From DAOQTX01 sp035340715 (GTDB lineage Bacteria; Bacteroidota; Bacteroidia; AKYH767-A; OLB10): 60,018 bases of DNA. The translations under genes were made by a program, and so were the position numbers. Positions within the stretch are counted from its first letter, which is position 1. The number at the start of each line of letters is the position of its first letter. The stretch is taken from assembly GCA_035340715.1 (NCBI GenBank), contig DAOQTX010000009.1:1-60018 (forward strand). Direction: 5' to 3'. Below are positions 44,196 through 52,467 of this stretch, one piece after another. The notes beneath the pieces are model-generated. The model was not told the origin of the DNA, did not search any database, and worked only from the letters and a program-made list of their open reading frames with translations.

Positions 44196-46231
44196 TCTAA
44201 TGCATCTTTTAAATACTCGGGTACAATGAATTTTGGTGAACCTGAGTCAAAATCCTTTTCTAATTCAACTGAAAGCTCTAAGGCATTTTCACCCTTTCCA
44301 ACAGAGTTAAGATATCTTGAGGCAATGATTGATTTTTTCTTGTCTTCATCACTAAATGAAGAAGGGGCAGAACTAACCCCACTTATTATCCTTTTGTTTT
44401 CTTCGCTATCCCGTAACTTGAAATCGGCAAGGGTAGAATCTCCTCGTTTATATTCTGCAACTAATGCTTCAAGCTCGTCTTTGTTTTTAATAGAGTCATT
44501 TATTAAATTTTTCAATAGTGGATTTTCAAAGGCTATTTGATATTCGAGAGTTTTTCCTTTCGTCTCCTCTTGGCTGAAAAATCTGATATTAGGATGTGCC
44601 GCATATAAATTTATCTTTTCACTTGCATTATCCTTATATTCATAATTCACAAAATCGGCATTGTATTCAAATGGGTAACACTTTTCGAAACTCTTTCCAG
44701 ACTTTTCCTTTCGTTCCGGATCCCGATCTGTAATACATGCGATCTTTTTATGAATTGTATTTGATTTATTACTATCAAACAACTTAAGAAAGTGCTCAAA
44801 ATATCTGCCCCCAACATTCGAAACTTCAACATGGAAATCTTCCAATTGTTTATCTACATTTACATGTCGCGCCAGTGTTTTCATTAAAAGTTGTTCGGCT
44901 AAACCTTCCACAAGTATTATTTTTTGAGCAAACAAAATATTGGATCGTGTTGCATCCAAAAACCGTTCAATATATGCTTTGGACGATTTACCATCTTCGT
45001 CATTACTAAACACTTTACCCGGATACCCTATGTTTATCTTATTATCCTCGCCGTGCAAACAAATGATATCATCCAAAGAAACTGCTGATGTAATATGCGT
45101 AGAATGCGTTGTAACAAAAACCTGTCTAACTTTTTTCTTATTATTCTCCTTTAAAAACTTAAGGAATTTATATTGCATTGAAGGATGCAAATGAGCTTCT
45201 GGTTCTTCAATTGCGAGGATTGGATAAACTTTTGCATTGCTTCCATAATAATTACCATCAGCATTTGCCTGCATTTTCGCTAAAAGCAAAGACATAAAAA
45301 TTAGATTATTATACCCCAATCCGTTATGAGTTGCAGGAACTTTAATTCCAGTTTTATGTTCGATAATTAGTTTTAGTGCAGATAGTAATTCTGTTTCTGT
45401 AACATTACCTTCAAAATTTGGATTTGCCTGATTAAATGATGCTCCCGTCTTTGTTGCATAATCAAGAATTTCTTTTTGCCCCTCCTTTACTCTCCCTAAA
45501 AGCTCATCAATAACCGGCTTAGTCTTAGTTTCAAATGCAACCTGTCTCTTTTTTATTTCATCAGTCTGTTCTTGTTTAGTTCGCTTTGTATCCTTTTTTA
45601 TTTCGTAGTCCATGAAAAACTGCAAAACATCCCGGAGCAATGTGCTTTTACCTGTGAACATATCACGTTCGACATCTCGAATTGCATTAAGAAATTGAAA
45701 ATCGAATTTTTGCAGGTTTTCTGCCTCAGCTTGATTTTGAAATTTAGGGTCACCACCAAATATTTTATAGACATACTTTCTAACAAAATCACGTTTAATA
45801 ATTTTCCATGCAGTTTCTACTTCTTTTACCTCATCAATCGCCTTCACATAATCTCCCTTTTCCGTTTCAGGCAAAAAAAACTCATACGTTAATCTTGCCT
45901 CATACGGCTTGTCCAGTTTTGTGATCCAATTTGAAATTGTAACTAAATCATCACTATGCAAATTTTCATCTGTACTTTCAGATATAAAAAGTGAAATTCT
46001 AATTGAAGGGGGATTTTGTTTAATTTCTGATAACTCAATCTGTTTGTGAAAATCATCAACATCAAGTCTTTTGGAGCCTCCGGTTGAATCAATTACAAGA
46101 GAAAGAGCTTTTAATAAATTAGTTTTACCAGCATTGTTGTGACCAATGATAACATTGATGCCTTCATCAAACAGCACTTCTGTGTTTTTGAAATTTCTAA
46201 ATCCTTCAACTTTAATTTTAGATATATACAT
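44180..46231 (-). CDS. OLD-family ATPase/TOPRIM nuclease, GajA-like
   Basis: The 683-residue protein has an N-terminal SMC/RecF-like ATPase and a C-terminal TOPRIM nuclease. Walker A is IIGHNNAGKTNLL (28-40), an ABC-signature-like stretch is NGLGYNNLIFMSLLLAK (303-319), Walker B is ILAIEEPEAHLHP (338-350), and the His switch is VTTHSTHI. TOPRIM residues are Glu442 (IILVEGLAEQ) and Asp502/Asp504 (ITDRDPE). Class 2 OLD proteins with a UvrD partner form Gabija, whose nuclease acts when nucleotide levels fall during phage infection. GajA of B. cereus is about 578 residues. The gene begins 3 bases after mod ends, which places it inside the restriction operon. Confidence 0.9.
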   Translation of the reverse strand: MYISKIKVEGFRNFKNTEVLFDEGINVIIGHNNAGKTNLLKALSLVIDSTGGSKRLDVDDFHKQIELSEIKQNPPSIRISLFISESTDENLHSDDLVTISNWITKLDKPYEARLTYEFFLPETEKGDYVKAIDEVKEVETAWKIIKRDFVRKYVYKIFGGDPKFQNQAEAENLQKFDFQFLNAIRDVERDMFTGKSTLLRDVLQFFMDYEIKKDTKRTKQEQTDEIKKRQVAFETKTKPVIDELLGRVKEGQKEILDYATKTGASFNQANPNFEGNVTETELLSALKLIIEHKTGIKVPATHNGLGYNNLIFMSLLLAKMQANADGNYYGSNAKVYPILAIEEPEAHLHPSMQYKFLKFLKENNKKKVRQVFVTTHSTHITSAVSLDDIICLHGEDNKINIGYPGKVFSNDEDGKSSKAYIERFLDATRSNILFAQKIILVEGLAEQLLMKTLARHVNVDKQLEDFHVEVSNVGGRYFEHFLKLFDSNKSNTIHKKIACITDRDPERKEKSGKSFEKCYPFEYNADFVNYEYKDNASEKINLYAAHPNIRFFSQEETKGKTLEYQIAFENPLLKNLINDSIKNKDELEALVAEYKRGDSTLADFKLRDSEENKRIISGVSSAPSSFSDEDKKKSIIASRYLNSVGKGENALELSVELEKDFDSGSPKFIVPEYLKDALEWLLK

Positions 46232-46234
46232 GCC

Positions 46235-48130
46235 TCAAATCGTTTTAAAATCAATCCCCGCATCCTTCATCTGCAATACCGTATTTGTTTTGAGTTGGTC
46301 GTTGCCGGTGAAAAGATTGTCAAGGGTTATTACTTTTTTAGGTTTGGCGGCTATCATTTCATCAATGATTTTTTTACTCATTTCGGTGATGCCAATCATG
46401 AGTTCGCCATCATTGATTGAGTAAAACTTGTTTTTTGCTTCAACCTTGTCGGAAAGCTGGTAACCTGCCTTTACCATGAGTTCATACAGCATGTTTTGCT
46501 CCTTGCTGTTTTCGCTAACCGGATTAGTGAAAGCGTCCAATTGCTCTACAAGGTTATCCCCGTTAATTTCATTGCCTCTCCATATTTTAAAGTTGGAAGA
46601 AGAAAGTTTGAAGGATTTGAAACCTAAGTCAAGTGCCATGCTTTTACCGTTATCACCAAAATTGATTTGCTCCGATTTTTTCTTTTCTTCCTCGGTTTGT
46701 TCGGTTGCAATTTTTTTGATGACCCTGCGAATTCTCTCTTTACTTATTTCCGCAATTGTTTTGTAGCCTGCTTTATATGCCTCGCTGGCTTCATCACACA
46801 ATTCTGGGAGTTGCACTAGTATGAATTTTCTATTGCCTCCGTCTTCTTTATTGAGTTCTAATAAGGCTTGGGCAGTGGAGCCAGAGCCGGCAAAGAAGTC
46901 AAGTACAATGCCATCACCTGCGCCCATTTGTAAAAGTGAGTTTATTAAGCCAACTGATTTAGGTGTTTCAAACACAGCGATCCCATCAAATAACTCTTTA
47001 ATATGATTTTTGGCAGATTCAGTAGTTCCTACATCTCTCGCAAACAGCATTGTCTCAGGTGTTAATCCTCTTTCTTTTGCATCCAAATATGTTTTAACTC
47101 GTGGAACTCCATTCCCATCCTTGCCAAACCAAATTCTATTATCCTTAATAGCTTCCTCCATAACAGGTTTTGTATAAAGCCAACACCTTCCACTTTCAAG
47201 TTGATGAATTGTCCCGTTTGGTGCTATTAGTTCATAAAACTGAGATTCAGTACCATGCCCTGATTGTGCTGTGGCAGGGTCTGATTTCCATAATCCTCGC
47301 GGATCATTATCAGGATTTTTATAGTTTGCCAAAGCTTTCTCGGTCATGGGAGTTTGGCTAATAGGTCTCCCACTATCCATTTTTAGCTTTGAATAGCATA
47401 ATATATAATCGTGTCGTACAGAAACAACTTTGCGGTTTTCTCTGTTTGTTCTTTTTTCCCAAAGAAAAGACGCAATAAAATTTTCCTCCCCAAAAATTTC
47501 ATTCATAATCACTCTCAGATTATGTACTTCATTATCGTCTATATGTACGAAAATAACTCCATCATCCCGCAACAGGTTCTTTGCCAAAAATAAACGGGGG
47601 TACATCATGCTTAACCAGTTACTATGAAAGTGACCACTGTCTTTGCTGTTCTTCCGAAACAAGCCTTCTTTCATCAGGTAGCCTTCTTCGTCTTTGTCAC
47701 CAATCCTTTTTTCATAATCTGCTTTATTCTCCTTAAAGCTGTCCGGATAAATGAAACTATCGCTACCGGTATTGTACGGAGGGTCAATGATGATGCACTT
47801 TACTTTATTGTAGTATGCTTTCTGCAAGACTTTCAGCACTTCAAGGTTCTCCCCTTCAATAAATATGTTTTGCGTAGTATCAAAATTTACAGATTCCTCC
47901 GGTACAGGTTTTAAAGTGGCAGTGGTAGGTATTTGCAGTACTTTGAAAGCATCTGACTTTCCTGCCCAGTTTAGCACATATCTTTCATTGGAAAAATTGA
48001 TGTTGTCGCTGAAAGCGGCATTGAATTTTTCCATATCAATTTTACCTTCCGAAAAAATATCCGGGAAAAGCTGTTTGAGCTTTTCAATATTATCTTGCAG
48101 TATGTCTAATGATTCTCCGTTCATTGTCAT
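46235..48130 (-). CDS. mod: Type III DNA methyltransferase Mod
   Basis: This 631-residue beta-class amino-methyltransferase methylates adenine in the recognition site and, with Res, forms the type III enzyme. The catalytic motif is IIIDPPYNTGSD (DPPY 116-119) and the SAM motif is VLDFFAGSGSTAQALLEL in the C-terminal half, the order expected for the beta class. The region between, about 200-370, should hold the target recognition domain. ATGs at 48130 and 48124 are both possible starts. It lies 9 bases after rmuC and 3 bases before the OLD gene, so the operon reads through. No simple-sequence repeat suggesting phase variation is seen in its start. Confidence 0.93.
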   Translation of the reverse strand: MTMNGESLDILQDNIEKLKQLFPDIFSEGKIDMEKFNAAFSDNINFSNERYVLNWAGKSDAFKVLQIPTTATLKPVPEESVNFDTTQNIFIEGENLEVLKVLQKAYYNKVKCIIIDPPYNTGSDSFIYPDSFKENKADYEKRIGDKDEEGYLMKEGLFRKNSKDSGHFHSNWLSMMYPRLFLAKNLLRDDGVIFVHIDDNEVHNLRVIMNEIFGEENFIASFLWEKRTNRENRKVVSVRHDYILCYSKLKMDSGRPISQTPMTEKALANYKNPDNDPRGLWKSDPATAQSGHGTESQFYELIAPNGTIHQLESGRCWLYTKPVMEEAIKDNRIWFGKDGNGVPRVKTYLDAKERGLTPETMLFARDVGTTESAKNHIKELFDGIAVFETPKSVGLINSLLQMGAGDGIVLDFFAGSGSTAQALLELNKEDGGNRKFILVQLPELCDEASEAYKAGYKTIAEISKERIRRVIKKIATEQTEEEKKKSEQINFGDNGKSMALDLGFKSFKLSSSNFKIWRGNEINGDNLVEQLDAFTNPVSENSKEQNMLYELMVKAGYQLSDKVEAKNKFYSINDGELMIGITEMSKKIIDEMIAAKPKKVITLDNLFTGNDQLKTNTVLQMKDAGIDFKTI

Positions 48131-48139
48131 TTTTTATTT

Positions 48140-49729
48140 TTAGTTCTCAGCTTCATCATCCAATGCGTCTGCATCCAATGATTCAGCTTCTGTTAAGGGT
48201 AAAATCAATTTTGTGTCGGCTTCACTCAATGCCTCAACACCTCTCAATTTTCGCTGTATTGCTCTTGTTCGTTTGCCCATCACATCATCCAACTGGTTAA
48301 GCCCGGTTTGTATGTTGTTTTGAGCCTTGGACAACATTCCTCCAAAAGATTCAAACTCTTTCTTGACCGCACCGAGTACCTGCCATACTTCACTGCTGCG
48401 TTTTTGAATAGCGAGTGTTTTAAAGCCCATTTGCAGACTGTTTAGGATGGCTGCCAATGTGGTAGGGCCTGTTACAATTACTTTGTAGTTGCGTTGTAAA
48501 TCTTCGAGTAAACTTGCCTTACGGACTACCTCTGCATAAATACCTTCAAAGGGCAGGAACATGATGGCAAAATCTGTGGTGTTAGGGGGATCAATGTATT
48601 TCTCACAAATGTCCTTCGCCATTTTTTTGATGGTGAGATCCATGCTTTTTTGAGCCAACTCTATTTGAGTAATGTCTCCCACATCATAGGCTGTCTGTAA
48701 CTGCTCGTAAACGTCTTTTGGAAACTTGGCATCCACCGGCAACCATACCTGCCCGTTATTATCATCACGTCCAGGAAGTTTAATTGCAAACTCTACCGTA
48801 TCATGACTGCCTGCTTTTGTTTTTACGTTTGCCTGGTATTGTTCCGGTGCCAAAATTTGCTCTAACAGCATTTCTAATTGAACTTCGCCAAAACCTCCCC
48901 GCATTTTTACATTGCTCAATACTTTCTTTAAACCGCCAACGTCCTGTGCCAGTGTTTGCATTTCGCCCAATCCTTTCTGAACTTCAATCAACTGCTTGCC
49001 CACTGTTTCAAAACTTTGTCCTAAACGTTCACTAAGGGTTTTTTCCAGTTTTTCTTCAACAGTTGTTTTGATAATATCGAGTTTAGTTTCGGTACTTTTT
49101 ACCAGTTCGTTTTGCTTGGTTTCCAATAGCCCGAATTTCTCTTTTTGTATATCGTTGAATGACTTTACATTTTTATCGAAAGCCTCCTGAAAACCTTTAA
49201 TGGCTTTCTCCATTTCCTCACGCATCTGTTTATTGTCCTTTTGGGCTTGCTCGGTCAATGTTTTCAATTTTTCCTGAACCTGGTTATTTATTTTATCAAG
49301 TTGCAGCACATTGGCATCTGAAAACTCCTTTATGTTTTTAGTTAGTTCTTCCCTGTTGGTTTTATGGTTAGATTCCGTTTTGTCAATCAGGGCGGTGATT
49401 TTTTCTTCAAGGGTTGTGTTTAATTTCTCTAAGGCTTTTTGATTCTGCTCCGTAATGGTTTTTAGTGTTTCCGTTAATTCACCTTTAAATTCTTTCAGGG
49501 TATTGTTGAGTTCGGTTCTGTTATCTTTTGCAATGGCAGAGTTTTCTTCCCTGTTTGTTCGGAAATCTTCCTTCAAACTGGTTTCTATTTTTGTAAGACT
49601 TCCTTGTAACTCTGCAATTTTATTTTGCAAAAGCTGAGTTTCATTCGATTGCTTAGGCCGGAATACTATTATCAGTATAATAGCGGCTACAACCAGTATG
49701 CAGAGGATTATTAATAGTATTTCTGTCAT
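48140..49729 (-). CDS. rmuC: RmuC-family protein in the defence operon
   Basis: The 529-residue protein has one N-terminal membrane helix (about 3-22), a long coiled coil (about 30-260, rich in Glu, Lys and Gln) and the RmuC nuclease-like domain (about 280-480). The domain is recognisable by MRGGFGEVQLEMLLEQIL, LPVDAKFPKDVYEQL and YIDPPNTTDFAIMFLPFEG. RmuC limits recombination between inverted repeats in E. coli, and the domain has a PD-(D/E)xK-like core. Its first codon overlaps the stop of the xre gene (ATGA), and mod follows at 9 bases. Presence at the head of a restriction operon suggests a role in defence, which is inference. Confidence 0.92.
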   Translation of the reverse strand: MTEILLIILCILVVAAIILIIVFRPKQSNETQLLQNKIAELQGSLTKIETSLKEDFRTNREENSAIAKDNRTELNNTLKEFKGELTETLKTITEQNQKALEKLNTTLEEKITALIDKTESNHKTNREELTKNIKEFSDANVLQLDKINNQVQEKLKTLTEQAQKDNKQMREEMEKAIKGFQEAFDKNVKSFNDIQKEKFGLLETKQNELVKSTETKLDIIKTTVEEKLEKTLSERLGQSFETVGKQLIEVQKGLGEMQTLAQDVGGLKKVLSNVKMRGGFGEVQLEMLLEQILAPEQYQANVKTKAGSHDTVEFAIKLPGRDDNNGQVWLPVDAKFPKDVYEQLQTAYDVGDITQIELAQKSMDLTIKKMAKDICEKYIDPPNTTDFAIMFLPFEGIYAEVVRKASLLEDLQRNYKVIVTGPTTLAAILNSLQMGFKTLAIQKRSSEVWQVLGAVKKEFESFGGMLSKAQNNIQTGLNQLDDVMGKRTRAIQRKLRGVEALSEADTKLILPLTEAESLDADALDDEAEN

Positions 49730-50031
49730 TTTCCTTTTGGCTTTTCGAGTTTGATTTTTTCTTCTGTCATGCGAATGGCTTTTAACCCCACATCTTCATC
49801 TTTTGCGACATCATATAATTGATCGGAAAGCCAAAGGGTAAGAAGTTCACCTGCACCTGTTTTGTAAATCTTGGCCAACTGTAGTACCTGCTCCTTTTTC
49901 GCCTTGCGTTCGCCCAATTCTATTTTACTGAGTATGGAGGCATCTACATCCAGCATAGCGGCAACCTGCCGTAAAAGTAGGTTGTTGTTCGTCCGTAATT
50001 CCCTTATCCGTTCACCAAACTGTGTTCCCAT
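49726..50031 (-). CDS. XRE-family HTH regulator heading the defence operon
   Basis: The 101-residue protein has a Cro/C1-type helix-turn-helix at about 6-60 (FGERIRELRTNNNLLLRQVA, then DASILSKIELGERKAKKEQV). The tail is basic. It is the first gene of the operon and overlaps rmuC by 4 bases. It resembles the control proteins that delay restriction until DNA is methylated, so it probably regulates this operon, but no clear operator is visible upstream. Confidence 0.9.
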   Translation of the reverse strand: MGTQFGERIRELRTNNNLLLRQVAAMLDVDASILSKIELGERKAKKEQVLQLAKIYKTGAGELLTLWLSDQLYDVAKDEDVGLKAIRMTEEKIKLEKPKGK

Positions 50032-50318
50032 TATTATAAATTTTGTGTCTTGACAAATATTGGCGAATATAGGAAACTAAAATGTTCTAATTGTAGATAA
50101 TCTAGAGAAATTTAGCTTCAATGCAGAGCTTTAGTTACTTGCTGTTTGAACGAATTTTAAAATTTGCTTTGGTGGTTGTCAGAAATTTTCAAAATGCAAT
50201 GCAGCAGTTTTCACTTAATCCTTTTGTCACAGATCCCAATCAATGCAGAACTAAAGGTAGGCAATAGAATGCAACTTTATCAGAATTGAAATTGAAAGAT
50301 CAAAAAGTTAATAAGTTT
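50032..50318. other. Upstream region of the defence operon; nothing else seen
   Basis: This AT-rich stretch has no gene. It should contain the promoter for the xre-rmuC-mod operon; the sequence just before 50031 has an AATATTTG on the minus strand that is one base from the -7 consensus. The left-pointing terminator of the next gene lies at its right edge. Confidence 0.4.
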
Positions 50319-50351
50319 AAAAAAAGGAGCCCGGTAAGGCTATCAGGCTCC
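50319..50351 (-). terminator. Intrinsic terminator of the collagen-like lipoprotein gene
   Basis: On the minus strand GGAGCC and GGCTCC (complements of 50346-50351 and 50326-50331) form a 6-bp perfect stem with a 14-base loop, followed at once by seven T residues (complement of 50319-50325). It lies 8 bases after the stop codon of the gene at 50360-50863. Confidence 0.75.
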
Positions 50352-50359
50352 CTAATAAA

Positions 50360-50863
50360 TTATTCTGAAAAATTGAACACCGAACTAATCTCATTATAAT
50401 CGTTCCAATCCGTTCCCGGATTAGCCCTTATCCGCGTACTTGAAATGATGACAATCCTGAAAGTAAGCGATCCAGGATAAACAGGAACAGAATAATCTGA
50501 ATTCTGATTGAACAGCTCGACTTTGCCAACACTAAAGCCATAGGAGGTGGAGTTTTTACCATTTATATCCGGAAGGCTATACCAATAACTACCATATTTG
50601 ATAAACACACTCACAAGTCCGGTATTTACAATGTCCTGAGTAATTCCTGATGCAGTAATCTCAGCGGTATAAAAACTACCAGTCATATTCCAGTTTGAAA
50701 CAATTACTGTATTTGTACCAATAACATTGGCATTACCATCAACACCATCTGTGCCATTAGCACCATTCGATCCGGCTGGACCAGGATCACCCTTTTCCCC
50801 CTTTTGACAACCTGCATAAGGCATAATCAATAAAGCAAAAAGTAAAAGTTTAATCACCTTCAT
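50360..50863 (-). CDS. Lipoprotein with short collagen-like repeat
   Basis: The 167-residue protein has a lipoprotein signal (MKVIKLLLFALLIMPYAGC, Cys19). A short collagen-like run of Gly-X-Y triplets follows (GEKGDPGPAGSNGANGTDG, about 22-40), then a beta-rich domain of about 115 residues with no motif I recognise. Proteins of this layout are frequent in Bacteroidota and are probably surface or periplasmic; function unknown. It stands alone with its own terminator. Confidence 0.8.
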   Translation of the reverse strand: MKVIKLLLFALLIMPYAGCQKGEKGDPGPAGSNGANGTDGVDGNANVIGTNTVIVSNWNMTGSFYTAEITASGITQDIVNTGLVSVFIKYGSYWYSLPDINGKNSTSYGFSVGKVELFNQNSDYSVPVYPGSLTFRIVIISSTRIRANPGTDWNDYNEISSVFNFSE

Positions 50864-50936
50864 AATATATAAGTTTGCGCTGAGCTGCCCCTGCCGAGCT
50901 GTTGGTATAAAAAATCAGCGTGGGACAACAACCTAT

Positions 50937-51044
50937 CGTAACCGAGGTACTGAGATACCCACAGACGAATAAGCTGCGCCCACGCCTTACCGTGAGCGTT
51001 AATCTTATTCTCGTCTGTTTGAAATTTCTCAGTTTTCGGTTACG
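50937..51044. repeat. Long imperfect inverted repeat (~40-bp arms)
   Basis: The left arm (50937-50973, CGTAACCGAGGTACTGAG at its start) matches the reverse complement of the right arm (51004-51044, ending CTCAGTTTTCGGTTACG), with a few mismatches and small gaps. The 30-base middle contains GCCCACGCCTTACCGTGAGC. Sequence beyond both arms (AAATCAGCG and its partner CGCGATTT) is also partly symmetric. The element could fold as a large cruciform in single-stranded DNA or RNA. Its class is unknown. Confidence 0.7.
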
Positions 51045-51385
51045 AGAAGATAACGCGATTTTCTAATGTCGAAGCAAACTTAAAGAGCTTTAGGTTCATA
51101 AGCAATAATTACTTTTCGCCTACGTTGGCGAAGCATGGTGATTTAAGCTGTTAAATTTAGAATAGCCGTCAATTACCCTTTCACCTCACAATACTTATAG
51201 AATTCAGGAGATGAATGCAAGAAATAAACTTCAAAAAATATAAAAAATCGAAGTAAATTAACCATTGGGCTATCGCGGTTTGCACAGCTGCTGAGGTAAA
51301 AAAATATCTAACATTCATACGCGATTTGCACCACTTAATTTCTGCTGTCGCGGCTATTGTCCAAAGAGAGGCTCTGATCTACGAC

Positions 51386-51429
51386 CCGTGGTAAACCGTG
51401 TAAAAAAGTGTTTTCACGGATAATCACGG
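51386..51429. repeat. 15-bp-arm imperfect hairpin
   Basis: CCGTGGTAAACCGTG (51386-51400) pairs with CACGGATAATCACGG (51415-51429): both 5-bp ends match perfectly and the middle bases partly. Each arm itself contains CCGTG or CACGG twice. The loop is 14 bases. It may be a terminator-like or protein-binding structure; no gene ends just before it. Confidence 0.5.
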
Positions 51430-51792
51430 TTCATCATATTGCTACTTGTTATAATTCAGAAAAACATATAAAAAAAGGGTTTGCTGAAAAAAAAAAAAAA
51501 AAAAATGAAAAATGAAAATGAAAAAAAATGAAAAAAGTTGCGGTCTGTCCGCAAAGCAAACTGAAAAATGTTTTACATAAAATCGGCAAAGATCTATGCA
51601 TGACCTTAGCCAAAAGGCTTGGATGCAATGACACCTATGGAATGATCCCTTAGCCTATTCAATAGGTAAATTTCACAACAAACGAATAGAATTCACATGA
51701 ACCTAATGATCTTTAAATGAGGAGGAATTTAAGTTAGGAATTAGCCGGTCTAAGCCGATATAAATGAAAAAATATTCAGCAAAAAGAATAAA

Positions 51793-51996
51793 TCAAGTTG
51801 TTTTAGATTTTTTCTGAGCAAGTTCATTGATGATCTTTTCCTGTCGAGACCACAGTGTCAACCCCATTATAAAAAGAATCACTGAGGCCAATATAATAGG
51901 TGTCCAGTTCATTCCTGATTTGGAAGCCTGAAACTCCTGAGCTTGGTTTGAACTAAAGCCAAACAATTCTTGTGAGGTCAAAGGGATAGTTTTCAT
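51793..51996 (-). CDS. Small single-helix membrane protein of the integration module
   Basis: The 67-residue protein has a polar N-terminus, one membrane helix (about 31-47, PIILASVILFIMGLTLW) and a basic tail. It starts 4 bases after the stop of the zinc-finger gene at 52001-52396, so the two form a small operon. I recognise no family. It could be a regulatory or exclusion protein of the mobile element. Confidence 0.55.
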   Translation of the reverse strand: MKTIPLTSQELFGFSSNQAQEFQASKSGMNWTPIILASVILFIMGLTLWSRQEKIINELAQKKSKTT

Positions 51997-52000
51997 TTTT

Positions 52001-52396
52001 TTAATTTTCTCTTTTAATAATCTGAAAATATCCAGGACTCAAACCAGATATTCCGTAATAGATGAACCAATGAACAACATTGCCGGTTGATTTGACTTTT
52101 TCAATTTTGCTTGCCATATCCACAACAATACCACCTGCTTGAAGAGATTCAAAAGGAATTTGTTTCAGCTTATAGGTCTGACAATTTTGGTACATCTCGG
52201 CTAGGGTAAGATCTATTTTACGCAATGTTTTAGTGATCGTTCTTTCTTTGTGACGTTCCTTTTTATTCTTCAGTATGTGATACCGGTCTTTACAATGAAC
52301 ATCACAGAATTTTTGATCTGAGCGTTTCGGAATAAATTTTCCTTGCGGACAAACCGGATTTAAACAATCTTGGATTTTGTAACTAATTTTCGGCAT
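52001..52396 (-). CDS. Small zinc-finger DNA-binding protein of the integration module
   Basis: From the ATG at 52396 the product has 131 residues; the longer frame opens only with GTG. The N-terminus has a treble-clef-like zinc site, CLNPVCPQGKF, then FCDVHCKDRYH, followed by a basic helix KNKKERHKERTI. This matches the short 'CxxxFxPxRxDQxFCSxxC' zinc fingers often seen in mobile elements. It is transcribed divergently from the MerR-like regulator at 52468, with paired GAAGTAA sites between. Confidence 0.65.
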   Translation of the reverse strand: MPKISYKIQDCLNPVCPQGKFIPKRSDQKFCDVHCKDRYHILKNKKERHKERTITKTLRKIDLTLAEMYQNCQTYKLKQIPFESLQAGGIVVDMASKIEKVKSTGNVVHWFIYYGISGLSPGYFQIIKREN

Positions 52397-52423
52397 ATAT
52401 AACGTAAAAGTAATAAATACTTT

Positions 52424-52465
52424 GAAGTAACAAAAAAACAATATATCTTCGGATAAAATTACTTC
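52424..52465. promoter_or_regulatory. Paired GAAGTAA inverted sites between divergent regulators
   Basis: GAAGTAA (52424-52430) and its reverse complement TTACTTC (52459-52465) lie 28 bases apart, with the right site ending 2 bases before the ATG at 52468. The placement suggests that one of the two flanking DNA-binding proteins controls both genes. Confidence 0.45.
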
Positions 52466-52467
52466 GC

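Larger units (their letters stand above)
50864..51792. other. Non-coding stretch of about 0.9 kb with inverted repeats and a poly-A tract
   Basis: No gene is supported. It holds a long imperfect inverted repeat (50937-51044), a smaller hairpin (51386-51429) and a run of 19 A residues (51487-51505) followed by ATGAAA-type low-complexity sequence. GCGTGGG near 50918 and CCCACGC near 50979 add further symmetry. This looks like mobile or structural DNA rather than a lost gene. Confidence 0.55.

Noticed and set aside
42441..46231. OLD/UvrD pair as ordinary DNA repair genes (RecF/UvrD)
   Set aside because: The ATPase has a C-terminal TOPRIM nuclease and lies in a restriction operon with translational coupling to the helicase, which fits a defence pair better.
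50937..51044. Inverted repeat as a classical integron attC site
   Set aside because: I could not find the GTTRRRY and RYYYAAC core sites at the arm ends, and there is no integron integrase (tyrosine type) in the window.
51487..51505. Run of 19 A residues
   Set aside because: It is a plain homopolymer in non-coding DNA, prone to slippage or sequencing error. No gene starts or ends near it.
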